Shown in pieces: positions 1-11,700 of a DNA stretch of 64,000 nucleotides (positions are counted from its first letter, which is position 1; every line of letters starts with the position of its first letter). Source of the stretch: Lineolata rhizophorae. Lineage: Eukaryota > Ascomycota > Dothideomycetes > Lineolatales > Lineolataceae. The notes beneath the pieces were generated by a model, which was not told where the DNA came from, did no database searches, and saw nothing but the letters and a program-made list of their open reading frames with translations. The DNA is taken from assembly GCA_010093515.1 (NCBI GenBank), contig MU001690.1:169901-233900 (forward strand), given 5' to 3'. The translations under genes and the position numbers were made by a program.

Positions 1-1289
1 GTCATCAAAGGCGTCGGATGGTCTACGACCACAAAGGAGCTAATAAGCGCCGGTCAAATATCGCTGCGGAAAAGTGGCATATCAAATCACCAGATCAAAA
101 AGGAGGGAGGAGTAAGCAGACCGAAGGAGTATCAACAACTATCGAGCGTGACTTGGCAGCATACATACTATGTACTAATTTCAGTCCACAGACGGACGGA
201 AATGGGACTAGCGAGGTCACAGTTGGAGTCGCAGCTTGCTTGGAGCCGCGCCGAGCTCGCCTAATCCTTAGTCCTACATGCGCGTAGGTGAGGTATGTAC
301 TACGTACTACGTATGTACTCCACCCACGTACGTTAATTAGGCGGGAAATGCCCATAAATAGCGCCTGTTTTAGCCTCGTGCATGTCATCTGCAGCGCCGA
401 AACGGGTTGAAGCTGCCGCCAGAGTGCGGTCCGTGCACGGGGCCTACGTTTAGCGACAGTGGGACACCTCGCACCCGCGCGCTCAAACACGGGCGGAAGG
501 TTCGGAATGTCTGTTGAAGAGAGGGTGGGTCGACGCTTTACCCTACATCCTCCGCCTAGTACAGAACACTGCACATGGACTTTAACCGGGCCGGTTAGTC
601 TCTCTTTTCTCGGATCGTATGTACGCGTGTTGCTGCGACGTGCGATGGCGGTAACCCGGCGGGCAGTGGGAAGGGTCGGGCGCAGGGTCCCTCAAGGTGT
701 CCAAGCGTTGTACCTAATATAGCCAATTTGGGACCAAATTGACCATTAATTTTGCTCCTTCGGGCCCCCTTGTCCGACGACCTATCCTTGGACGCCCCCG
801 GATGCTGTACCTTGCCTAGTTGTGCATGCAAGTAAAGTTCTGACTTCAGATTCTAATCGCTAAGGCTACTGGCTATTTGTAAGACCGCAGGTCTTTTCGG
901 GAAGAAATGTGGGACCGGGCTCCCTTGCCGGTGCAACGACCGTCGAAACGTTGGCACATGAGAACTTGTTCACTTCTGACCTGTCAACAAATGTTCCAAG
1001 TCTAAGCTATTTTACAAGCGAATGAAACTCTATGGTACAAAAAGATAGAAGAAAAACAAGACAAAATCGCTGCAACCATTAAACCATGCGTATCGGAGAC
1101 CTGCGCCTGCGGCCCGACTTAGGTTCGTCCCAAAATCCCATGCCATGCTTTTCTATTCGTGCCGTGGATATCTCCCAAAAGACCAGGCCCAAGAATCCCA
1201 AGAACAAACGGAACGCCAATGTAGCCTTAAAATGCAGAAAAACGCCAAAATGCAGGACATTTTTGTAGTTAAAGAAACAGAACGAAAAT
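1..1289. other. intergenic, no gene recognised
   Basis: Only short overlapping reading frames without recognisable similarity are present. Positions 283-335 hold a cluster of TACGTA/GTACGT-type palindromic words of the kind scattered through the other intergenic regions. The right end should contain the 3' untranslated region of the zinc-finger gene that ends at 1290. Confidence 0.5.
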
Positions 1290-2154
1290 TTAGAGCGCCT
1301 CGGGACCGCTCACACCGTGGGCCCTCTTCATGTGCCGTAGTAGGTTGTCCTTGCGGGTGAAGCCCTTGACTGAGCATTCACAGGTCGGGACTGGACAATA
1401 GCATGCGGGAATGCGTGTCACGCCCGTAGCGTGGGTTCGTAGGTGGCGCCGGAGATCCTTTGGCAGCGTGAAGGCACGGGAACAGCCTGCATGCTGGCAG
1501 ACGTACGGTCGTGTGTGGCGTTTCGTATGGCGACTGAGCGTTGAGAGTTAGCATCGATTCAGTTTCTCAATGGGTTAAGGTTTGTGGGTGTGGAATAACT
1601 TACTTCAACTTGTAGAAGTGGGAGAACTCCTCACCACACTCGAGGCACTCATGCGGGCCGTCTCGTTGCCCGTGACGGCTCCGGCTAGGACTTGTCCTAG
1701 TATTTGAGGAGGTAGCGACGGACGATTCACTGGGAGCGTTCGACCTTGCCTCCTCGGGCGTCACAACCTCCGTTGGAAGCATCTTGGGGCCCGGCTGCGG
1801 AAACAGGTACGGGAAGTAACCCCTTTCCGGGCTGGTGGGATGGGAGTGCGTAGCCGGGAGCGTCGAGGTGTCGGGCCACGAGGTGATGCTCGTAGGCACG
1901 CTGGAGGCGGTTGTGTACGACCAGGTTGGCATGTCGTTGATGCAATCCGGCGGTGGTGCATAGAAGGTATTGTGAGGCTGATGGGAATACAGGTCGACGT
2001 TATACTCTAGTCCTTGGGAGGCCTCAGGGTAGCCTGACTGCAGGATCGCCGGCTCCTGAGGAAGCGTCCTGGAAGCCAACGGGGCGGAGTAGGGAACATA
2101 GGAGAAGTGGTCGTTGTGTACGCCGGAGGAGGGGAACGTCCACTGGGCGTCCAT
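1290..2154 (-). CDS. C2H2 zinc-finger protein, putative transcription factor
   Basis: Two exons, 1604-2154 and 1533-1290, are separated by a 70-bp intron (1534-1603) with donor GTAAGT and acceptor CTCAG, giving about 264 residues. The start chosen is the ATG at 2154; the frame stays open upstream but runs into low-complexity sequence. The first 175 residues or so are Pro/Ser/Thr/Tyr-rich and probably disordered. The C-terminus carries three C2H2 fingers. Finger 1 (CLECGEEFSHFYKL) is interrupted by the intron and completed in exon 2 with the expected C-x2-C-x12-H-x3-H spacing. Fingers 2 (CQHAGCSRAFTLPKDLRRH) and 3 (a CPVPTC start with RHMKRAH at its end) use C-x4-C spacing. It is probably nuclear and DNA-binding; targets cannot be inferred. 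Confidence 0.82.
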
Positions 2155-3668
2155 GGCGAACGTTGAGATAGCCAGGGTGAGTTTGGCAGACTTGTCTGCT
2201 GAGACTGAAGGAGACAGAAGGACAAGAAGAGACAGAGGCAGAGACGAGAAGAGGAAGAGAACCAAGAAGGACTGAATGCAGGAAAGGGAAGGCGAAGGAA
2301 AGAAAGCGGAGTCGAAATTAGGAGAGGAGAATGTAGGAGGGATTTGTAAGAAGCAGCATTCAACCTGAGGCAAAATACTGTGGGACCTGGTTGAAGGAAA
2401 GGCGGTTGTACTCAGACGGGTTGAAGGAGCGCGAGGCTGGTATTCAAATATGTCTTAGACGTCTTAGAGCAGCGGCCGCGACAAGCAGAGGCTCTGAGCC
2501 CGTTTTGGAGAGCTCGAGCACCGGATGCAGAAGCTCGGGCTATTCCTGGATTGCGGTTTTTGGGAGCAGCCGGGCGCAGGGCCAATCAGGGGGCGCGAAC
2601 AGGGCAAGGGGGTGCTAGGGCGGGTGCGCTGCAGGGGGGTGCGCGGCGGGCTCGCAGGGTGGTGGTGGTGGTGGTGGTGGTATGTAGGGTATGTAGGGTA
2701 TGTAGCACGTCGTGTGGGTGGTATTTGGGACGGCGCGGGCGGGCGTTGGGCGTGGGAGTGTGCCGGCGGGCCCTGATGCTGGGAGGGGACGGGTGCTTGG
2801 GACGGCGCGGCCAGGCACAGGCTTGGCACTCGGCCGTTGCGCAGACGCGGCGCGGGCTTGGGACGAGGGGCACGGGTTTCGCGGGGTGGACAAACGGCGG
2901 CTCTGGGCGCGCCAGCCTTTATTTCTGGCCACAGGCTGACCGGGTGCGTCGTCGCCGGCGCGGAGAGGCGGATGCGGGGCGGCGGCGATCGCGCCCGGCC
3001 GCGCCATCAGCGAGGGGCGTATTTTTGCAACGCGCCCGGCACGTGGGGGTCGCGCCGGCGGTGGTGACGGTTGCGGCGGCGCGGTGGTGGTGCAGCGGTG
3101 GTGGTAAGCCGCAGTCATGGTGCGACCGGCCCGGCTCTAATTATAGACGAGATAAGCGAGTGCGCGGCCGGCGTAAGGCTGAGCCGCCGGCTCGGCGGCG
3201 CTCGTCGCGGCCCATGCCCCGAATCGAATTTCGCTATTTGAAATGCAGCCTTTTTTTATTGTCCTTCTCGTCCAGTCGCCGCGCCCGCGCCGCACGTCAA
3301 GCTTTCGCAAGCGCCCGCCGTGCCTGGCCGCCGCCCCCGCCCGGCCCGTGCCTGGCTGCTGTTGCTATGTATAACGGCGCCCGATGACGTTGGCCGCGTT
3401 CCGCCCGCCGTTTGTTTCGTTTCGACCCGGCGCCGCGGGCCCGTGATCTAAATCTGTTGCCCCGCCGCCCGTTCTAGATGGTCCCGCTCCTCCCCGCATT
3501 TCCAAGCCGGCCCGCCGCTTATTTCCAAGCAGCGCGGTCCAGCTTCTGCCCTCGCCCAAACACCACAAACGCACCCATTCGACGCTTCTAGCCAGGCGTG
3601 CAGGTAATCCGTCCGTGCTTTCTCGGCCACCTCTCTACCCGGCTGGCCATCGTCGGGCGGTGACGGTC
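2155..3668. other. intergenic, G-rich, with simple repeats
   Basis: This holds the 5' flank of the zinc-finger gene and the 3' flank of the SNF2 gene. It contains a (TGG)n tract, a short TATGTAGGG tandem repeat and very GC-rich DNA. Long open frames here are compositional: their translations are Arg/Ala/Gly/Pro-rich and unlike any family I know. Confidence 0.5.
2658..2706. repeat. (TGG)n microsatellite plus 9-bp TATGTAGGG tandem repeat
   Basis: About seven TGG/GGT units at 2658-2681 are followed directly by three near-perfect copies of a 9-bp TATGTAGGG unit. Confidence 0.85.
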
Positions 3669-6600
3669 CTACAGCCGTGACGACGCTCCCTGTTTTGGGC
3701 GAGGAACAACCCCGGTTAACTCGCTGCACCAGTCGCCGACGGGGCGGGTGAACTTACGAATAGGTACGCCAACTCATTGACGTCGAGCCTGGCGACCGAC
3801 TTGTCGGCCCCCTCGTCCAGTGCCGTTGAGACCATCTCCCGCTTTTGCTCCTGTATTTCGAGGATCCGGTCTTCGACGGTATCTTTGACCAGTATGCGGT
3901 GCACAAGGACGGGCCTGGTCTGGCCGATGCGGTGGGCACGGTCGATGGCTTGCTCTTCTACGTACGGGTTCCAGAACGGGTCCAGGATGATGACCTGCGA
4001 GGCCCTCGTAAGGTTCAGTCCGGCATTGCCCGCCTTGAGTGACACCAGCATGAGCTTGCATCTAGCGTTCTCCATGAAGTCAAACACCGCCTCGGTGCGC
4101 GCCGTGGCCGTCATTCCGCCGTCGTAGCGTTGGTAGGCTATGCCTTGCTCCGTGGCGAATTCGCTGATTCCAACCTCGACGAGGTCGAGAAATGTCGTAA
4201 ACTGACTGAAGACGATGACTTTTTCGCTGGGGTCATGTCGTTGGATGTCACGGAGGATCTCCAAGACTTTGTCGATCTTGGCGCTGGAGTACCATTGACG
4301 CCGAAGCCGTTTGAGATACCCTTTCTTGGCGGCCTGATTACGACTTGACTCCTTCTTCAGATCGGCCAAGCTCATCTTGTTCAGCGAGTTCATGGCGCCC
4401 TTCCCCTTCTGTTTGGCTGGCCTGCCCTTCTTGTCCACAGCGTTCAATTTGCTCCTTTTCTTTTGCTTCGATTTCTTCCCCAATACGGTGTCACTATCCA
4501 TCTCGCTATCCTCGACATCATCCGGCACGATGAATCCGCCTAAAGGACTCCCATTGTCACTAATGTTGTCAGATTCTTCGCTGTCATCTTCCTCATCGCT
4601 GGATGCATCTGAGGTTGTGTCAGCTGAGATACGGAAGCCGAGCATTGCAAGGAAATCATCGTCAAAGCCACTTTCGTGCGGATGAGCTTTCTTAAACGAG
4701 TTGTAATCCGTGACGCGCTTAGGGTTGATCGGGCTCCGACATTGAGGGCATTTGGTATCAGCCTCCTCGTTCCCTCTAGCGATGGCAGCAGCTGGATCGA
4801 TGATCTTAGACAGACATTCTGCGCAGCTGTTATGGCCGCAGGGAACGAAGATAGTTGGGTTTGATATTGCGTCAAAGCAGACCGGGCATTCGAAGGCGCC
4901 GTTGACGGTCTTGATCCTTTCAACGACCTCCGAACTCAATTCCTTGGCGAGTTGGACCAGCTCATCTGTTGTGCTCCCCGCAGGTTTAGGGGCCACAAAA
5001 TCGCTGAGAAGACGCGGATGACAGCAAGCTTGACGAAGCCTAAGCAGCTGTAACAGAACATGCATGTAATTCGTCCTGATGTGGCCCTTTTTAAGGTATC
5101 GATTGAATGTAACTACTGAACGTTCTCTGAGAGCCTCATAGATTTTCTTCTCGTCTTTGTTAAAAACTGCATGCTTGATCTCGATGGTCCGGGGAGGGAG
5201 ATTGAGTATGCGTTTTCCGTCTATCGTGGAGTCTTTGTGTCGGCGGAGGAGGCACGCTCTCACCACTGCTTGCAGCTTTTTAAATCCTTCCATGCTGCCT
5301 TTCTTGATAGGTCCGTAAATTTCCTGCGTTATCATTCTTGTGAGAACCCTTCTGGTCTTTTGAAGATGCGCTTGTAGAAAGAGCGGGGGAGCCCGGGAAA
5401 AGCCGTCTAACCTCTTCCATAACGGCCAAGCGCTGGGCAGACTTTTACAACCTATAACAATGATGTCGTTGAGGCATGAAAGTATACTTACCATGTCGAA
5501 CCTCTGCGGTGAGTTGAACGGTCGAATGCGCAAGAACTGGAGCAAGGATTGAAACTCGTTTACACTGTTCATCATTGGAGTACCTGTGAGACAGAAGCGA
5601 GACAACGCTTGCAGCTGGAAGGCTGCTTTCGCGGATTTTGAGTTCGGATTCTTAATGCATTGTGCTTCGTCAAGTATGACCCTATATGATATTAATAAAT
5701 GGGAATATTCCCCGTTCCGCGCGTGGTTATGTACATACCGATACCACTTGCAGTCGTTTCCGATCAGAGTCAGAGCGTACTTTTTTCCTGGTAGAGCCTT
5801 CGGGTTATTGGCCGATATATTTGACCAGTGTTCCTTTCTCTTGAGTTCCGACGCGACTGTTCCATAGGTGGTGAGCACAACATCATACATCCTCAGCTCT
5901 TTGAAGGAAAACTTTTTTGAATTCCCATGATGTATGCAAACTTTTAAGGCATGCTTTCCAGGTTGGATCTTTGTCAGAATCTCCAGCTCCCACTGCTTTA
6001 GAAGTGCGACTGGTGCCAAAATAAGTGTGGTTTTTCGGATGGGATCTTCGGATGGCTTAGATAGAATTAGAGAAAGCATTTGAATGGTCTTTCCAAGACC
6101 CATGTCATCGGCCAAGACGCCGCCTTTATTTGAGCTAGCCTCCATTTGCTGTAGCCAGGTAAGTCCAAGCTTTTGGTGTTCCATTAACTCGACAGCCATG
6201 CCAATTGGCGTTGTGACGCGCTCTTTTGATGGGATTTCTTCATCAGGCCGTATGTTAGAAAGAAGATTGTTGATTTGCTTCCTTGTCTCCTCTGGGTCCT
6301 GCACAGTACCGAGCAGGCTGCCATGCGTATTGAACTGGTCGCTGACCGCATCATAATATGTTTCGTTGTCTGACCCCAAATCATCTTCCTGATTAACCGT
6401 TCGACCCCGGGATGTTTGTGCATGTGTAAGATGGGAAAAGCTATCCGGCCAAAAGGGGCTCTGGGAAGGGCTCCAAGCTCGACCCGGTGTTGCCGAGGAG
6501 GGTGATGCTCCAGTCCAACTGCTTCCGACAAGTGGCGTTGGGTGCTGAGGCTGCTCAGTCGCATTCCAGGCTTGAGTACCACCATTGCCCGCGGATTTTT

Positions 6601-7393
6601 GATGTGACGGCAGCGAAGCTATTGAGCCTGCGAAACTTGTGGATTGCGAAGGTACTCGTAGGCGGGGCGAGTTACCATAAAAACTTGGGGTTTCCATGGC
6701 GCTACGTGTTTGTGCTCTAAACGCATCTTTACCTGGGCTGCTTAAGGAAACATCGGCGCTAGAATGCAACACGTTTAGCCCTAACTTCGTATTCCTAGTA
6801 CTCTGTCTATGCCAGCGATGTGTCCTTTGTTCTGTGTCGTGCCGAGCCTTGGTTCGCGCGCTGGATGGCGTAGGCGGATAGCTCTCCAAGCGCTTGTTGT
6901 AGTTTGGTGTGGATTGAGAAGGTAGGTCGGTCAAGTCTATGAGCGATTCAAGTGAGCTAGAAGAGCTCGGCCTGCTGGGTGTTGTTCGCCGCGATTTGTT
7001 CGCTCGATCGTCGTCAGGTCCACCTCCGTAAATTCCGAGTGAACTAAGGCGGTGCTTCCGAACTGGCACGGGAGACATAACGCCTGTGGTTGGGCCTACG
7101 CGCTGCTCGTTTGCTCCGCTGGCGGGTGCACGAGTACTATCACCCACTCCTATTGCGCTGTCAGCATTACATTTTTGACGACATCATTTGACACATTACA
7201 TACCACTAGGATGGCCCCGTCGGTCCCGCAAGACACCCTCTAACCTTGCCACTTTTTCTTCCAGCTCCTTTTTGGACCTTTCATAACCGTCGGAAGACCG
7301 GAGAAGAGTGTCGATGACCATGTGTGTGAACTGTATCTCGCTTTCAATTTCTGCATCGGATGCGTCTGATCCTATATTGTCGATGCCCGACAT
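3669..7393 (-). CDS. SNF2-family ATPase with RING finger, Uls1/Ris1-like
   Basis: Five inferred exons: 7393-7204, 7149-5739, 5681-5492, 5323-3758 and 3689-3669, about 1125 residues. Order of parts: a short N-terminal exon with a possible helix; a long Ser-rich region with a SUMO-interaction-like stretch (SLIDLTDL); the SNF2 ATPase with Walker A (DDMGLGKT) and Walker B (LDEAQ); a RING finger (CPVCF...CGHNSCAEC...CPQCR) inside the helicase; an acidic/basic insert; and the C-terminal helicase lobe with motif VI (DRAHRIGQ). Introns 5682-5738 (57 bp) and 5324-5491 (168 bp) are open and in frame, but removing them restores the expected helicase order (KWYR to VILDEAQ; RFDM to EIYGP). The last intron (3690-3757) replaces the tail after LAYLF. 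No HIRAN domain is seen, which favours Uls1 over Rad5. Family role: DNA translocase and SUMO-targeted ubiquitin ligase in the nucleus. Confidence 0.9.
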
Positions 7394-8759
7394 TGTGTCC
7401 GAAAGCCCACGGTCGAGTATTATATATCCAAAATTCTGAACTAAAACCCCGGTCCGCCGGCACAGGAAACGGTGGCCCGGTAGGAAGACGCGTATGGAGT
7501 TATTCGGCAGCCAAACAGTCGGTGACTAGTCGCTTGGAGAGTGGTAGAGTTCTCTGCGGAGCCCGGTTGCTTGTGAAAACGGCGTAGTTGTGACATCTAG
7601 AGGTGAAAAGAGGCGTTCAAAATCTGAACAGCGGGCAGGCCACGGCCTGGTTGAATTTGCTCTCTTTACTAGCCTTTGCAGGCCCAATCGAAATAGAAGG
7701 TAAGTAAGGTGGCCAAAAGGCAAAGGGCAGAATGAGGGGCTGCGTAGGATGTGGAAGGTGTGCAGCGATTCGAGTGGAAGGTGTGCGGCGATTCGAGTGG
7801 AAGGTGTGCGGCGATTCGAGTGGAAGGTGTGCGGCGATTCGAGTAGAAGCGGCGCTGCCTTGTGCAGGACGCGTTAAGTCCGCAACACGCGCTGCTGCGG
7901 AGTCAGGTGCTCGGTCAAGGCAACCCCTGCTTCAGGACCCGGAGGCCTCGCCAAATTTCCGTGTCTCGACACTTCACTAACTTTCGTAATAAGGGTGAAC
8001 CGGGAACCGTAACACTAAGCTTGAGGAAGGCAGCGAATGCTTCGCGAGATACAGTCACTATTTAAATCTCTTTGGGCAAGCAGCCTTAGCAAATTGTTCA
8101 TGATTCACGACGAGGCATTGACAATCCGAAGTTAAACAGAACTAGGTAATTGATGTATTTCTAGGTCTGTATGATTCAAGCAACTTATCCAGAAACCCCG
8201 GCAAATGAACAAAAAGGAAACGGGAAGGGGACACTGAGTCCATGAGCGAGGGAAAAGCATGCCATTGGCCCTTGTGACATCCACGTACAACCTGAGAAAA
8301 AAAGAGAGAGCCTTTGGGTATGTCCGACGAGATGCTCAGCGCGGCTTAGGTACCACATGCTGCCTCATAATGTATGCTTGACACACCCTTTCCCATCGCG
8401 CGGCCGCCAAAAAAAAAAAAAGGGAGAAAAAATCCCAGCTATTTAGGAACGCCACATCCTCCGACTCAAGACTCATACTCCTGAGTCAGTAGCCACTAGG
8501 TACTAACAGAGGCGGATAATATAAAAAGACGAGAGACCCTCTCGGTATGGAAATTATACGAAATATAGAAGAGAAGATAACACGTTCGAGAGGGTAAGAG
8601 CGGCCAAATCCCCTAATACCGTAGGTAAGCTATGTCACCAAATGATTTCATACGCAAATGCGTTCATCAATCGAACACGGCCAAGTATCAGTAGAAATGA
8701 TTCAAGGCAGGCAAAACAATGAATAGATCCACAAGAAGAATTTCCCCTCGACAAGTGAA
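7394..8759. other. intergenic, contains a 23-bp minisatellite
   Basis: This holds the 5' flank of the Uls1-like gene and the 3' flank of the histidine kinase. It contains the 23-bp tandem repeat listed separately and a 13-bp A tract near 8409. No coding region is supported. Confidence 0.5.
7751..7849. repeat. 23-bp tandem repeat, four copies plus a partial copy
   Basis: Units begin at 7751, 7774, 7797 and 7820, each reading GTGGAAGGTGTGCGGCGATT followed by CGA. The first copy has one substitution (GCAGCG) and a diverged partial copy starts at 7843. Because 23 is not a multiple of three, each copy changes frame, so this is a DNA-level minisatellite and not a protein repeat. Confidence 0.92.
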
Positions 8760-11700
8760 CTAGCTACTATGAGAACGAAGTAGCAACTATATTATGCGTC
8801 AGTAGATTTTGTCTCCGTGGATTTGAAATGGTACTCACCCGATCCACTCCATCTGTTTGGTCCGCTGCAAGAAGTGACGGACTTGATGCGCCTGCTTTTG
8901 CGCTTTCGGTCATCCCTCTTACCTCCAGCTGCGGCCGCTTAGGAGAAGTGTCAGGCCTGGGAGTCGTAGGACTCGCAGAAGGGCTTTCGTAATCCAAGTG
9001 TTCGTCTTTATTTGCACTTCCTGGAGACGGTCGTTGATCATTGCTGTGCTCTAGAAGAGCCCCGCCAAGCGTAGCGCATTTCAGAATAGTCTGAATCAAC
9101 TCATTCTGCTTTAGCGGCTTAGATAGATAATCCTGTGATGAAAGAATTAGTTCGCACGGCTCCTTCAGTATTTAAAGAATGTTGGGCACTTACATCCATC
9201 CCTGCCTGTATGCACTTCTCGCGATCGCCTACCATTGCGTGCGCTGTCAGGGCAATTATGGGGGTCCTTGACAGGTTATGATCCCTCTCCCATTTCCTGA
9301 TGTTTTCTGTAGCCTCAAAACCGCCCTACATGATTGGTTAGCAATCTCGTGACACAAAATTGAGATATCGCGGAGGTCCTACCATGACAGGCATCTGAAC
9401 GTCCATCAGTACAACGTCAAACCGCTCCTTTTTGATAAGATCAAAGGCCTCTTGACCATTGTTTGCGACGATGATTTTGTGGTTGTATTTTGCCAGAATC
9501 CGGACCGCGAGCCTTTGGTTGACGACGTTGTCCTCGGCCAAGAGAATGTGGAACGATTTGGAGTGATCGGAGACCACGGGAGCTGCTCTGCCTTCCAAGG
9601 CCGGGATGAGGGCGTTGCCAAGATCAACCGACAGGCATGGAGTGGTCATATAGCTAGCGATACCATCTTCCAACGCTGACCTGAAGCTCACCGAGACTTG
9701 TGGCATCAACATGACGATGGGGATGTACTTGAAGTTCTCAATGGCACGGAGTTTCCTCGCCGTATCGTCGTTGTCCACGATGACACAATCGTAGGCGTAT
9801 CCGGAAGCAGTCGCAGTATCAGGGAGCGGGAGGTTCCTATCTGAATGGATCACTTGAGGCAGGAGTCCGAGGGATTCGACGTGTTCCTCGATAAGCTCAC
9901 CACAGCCCGTGTTGCCCTGGTCGATGAAAAGGATCTTGTGATCCTTGTAAGGCAGTAAGGCCTTGTGGACGGGTCCAAATCCGGGGTCGCCAAGACGAAC
10001 CCTGCAAGTGAAGTAAAACACGCTCCCACGTCCCAATTCCGACGTCACCCACATTCGCCCGCCCATAAGATGGACCAGGCGACGCGAGATGGATAAGCCC
10101 AGCCCTGTTCCTCCAAATTTTCTCGTCGTTGAGCCATCTGCCTGTTGGAAAGTATCGAAGATCAAATTGAGCTTGTCTTCGTGAATGCCTATTCCAGTGT
10201 CTGAAACGGCAAATCTGCAAAGATACTGCCCAGCTAGGAACTCTTCTTGTGGCGGCATGGTGATTGTAACCTTGACTTCGCCCTTGTCAGTAAATTTGAT
10301 CGCGTTTCCGACGAGGTTGATGATGATCTGGCGGAGACGGAATGAATCGCCCACAACATAATCCGGAACTGTACTATCCACCACATATGCAAGGTTGAGA
10401 TTCTTCTCATTTGCCCTCGTAGCTAAAGACTTGAGCGCATTGAATACACTCCCCCGCAAGGAGAATGGGATCTCTTCGAGTTCCATCCGGTTCGCTTCGA
10501 TCTTCGAAATATCGAGGATGTCATCGATGATGGTCAGAAGCTGGCCGGCAAGGTTATGAACGATAGTGAGCATGTCGCGTTGGTAGGAGGTAAGATCAGT
10601 ATCCAGAGTGAGTTGGGTCATGCCAATGATGCCATTCATGGGCGTTCGGATTTCGTGACTCATGTTGGCAAGAAATTCCGACTTGGTCTTGTTCGCGAAC
10701 TCAGCGGCTTGCCTCGCCGCCGTGTTTTTTTGGATACTCTCTTGGAGGTTGGTGACCATCTTGTTGATCTTCCGCTTGAGTTCGTCCATTTCCCCAGACG
10801 CTTCGACGGTTATCTGCGTGAATTTGCCCTCGACGGCACCGTTCGTAATGTCGCCAAACGCGCGCACCTGGGAAGTAAGATTCTGGGCCATGGTGTTGAC
10901 GTCAACAGTGATTTCCTTCCAGCGGCCTGTGATACCGTCTGTCCTCGCCTGCCCACCCATCTTGCCATCGACCCCGACATCCCGAGCTACCCTCTTCACC
11001 TCCAACGACCAACTATCCAGCCGCTCTACCATGTCGTTGATGGTATTCTTGAGCAACTGGATCTCGCCGGAGGCTTCGACATTTACTCGAAGGCTCATAT
11101 CTCCCTTGGCAATCGCCTGGGTGACGTCCGATATACTTCGCACTTGAGTGGTCAGGTTGTTCGCCATGGTATTGACGTTCTCGGTCAAATCCTTCCACTT
11201 CCCGCTAACGCCCTCGACCTTTGCCTGCCCTCCTAGTATACCTTCGGTGCCGACCTCGCGGGCAACTTTGCTAACCTCGAACGCAAAGATGCTTAGCCTG
11301 TCCACCATGGTGTTGATGGTAATTTTCAGCTCCAGTATTTCGCCTCTGACATCTGCTGTGACCTTCTGGGATAGATCTCCGTTTGCCACGGCCGTAGTCA
11401 CGTTGGCAATCTCTCGCACTTGAGTTGTCAGGTTATTGGCCATGCGGTTGACGTTCTGAGTCAAGTCCTTCCAAGTTCCTTCGACACCGCGAACGTTAGC
11501 CTGCCCTCCCAGCTTCCCATCTGTGCCGACCTCGCGCGCAATTTTAGTCACCTCCTGGGCAAACTGTTGGAGCTGATCAACCATGGAATTTATGGTTGAC
11601 TTGAGCTCAAGCATCTCCCCTTGGCACGTCGCCGAGACCTTCTTGGTAAGGTCGCCTTTCGCGACCGCGGTTGTGACCAATGCAATGTCGCGAACCTGGG

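Noticed and set aside
2551-3387. 278-codon open frame in G-rich DNA
   Set aside because: It translates through a (TGG)n repeat into Val and Arg runs and has no recognisable domain; compositional artefact.
7751-7849. CRISPR-like array
   Set aside because: The 23-bp units are directly adjacent with no spacers, and the genome is eukaryotic; this is a minisatellite.
10556-11236. 226-codon frame antisense to nik-1
   Set aside because: It is a mirror of the repeated HAMP sequence on the opposite strand. The sense strand codes for a highly conserved kinase, so the antisense frame is a shadow.
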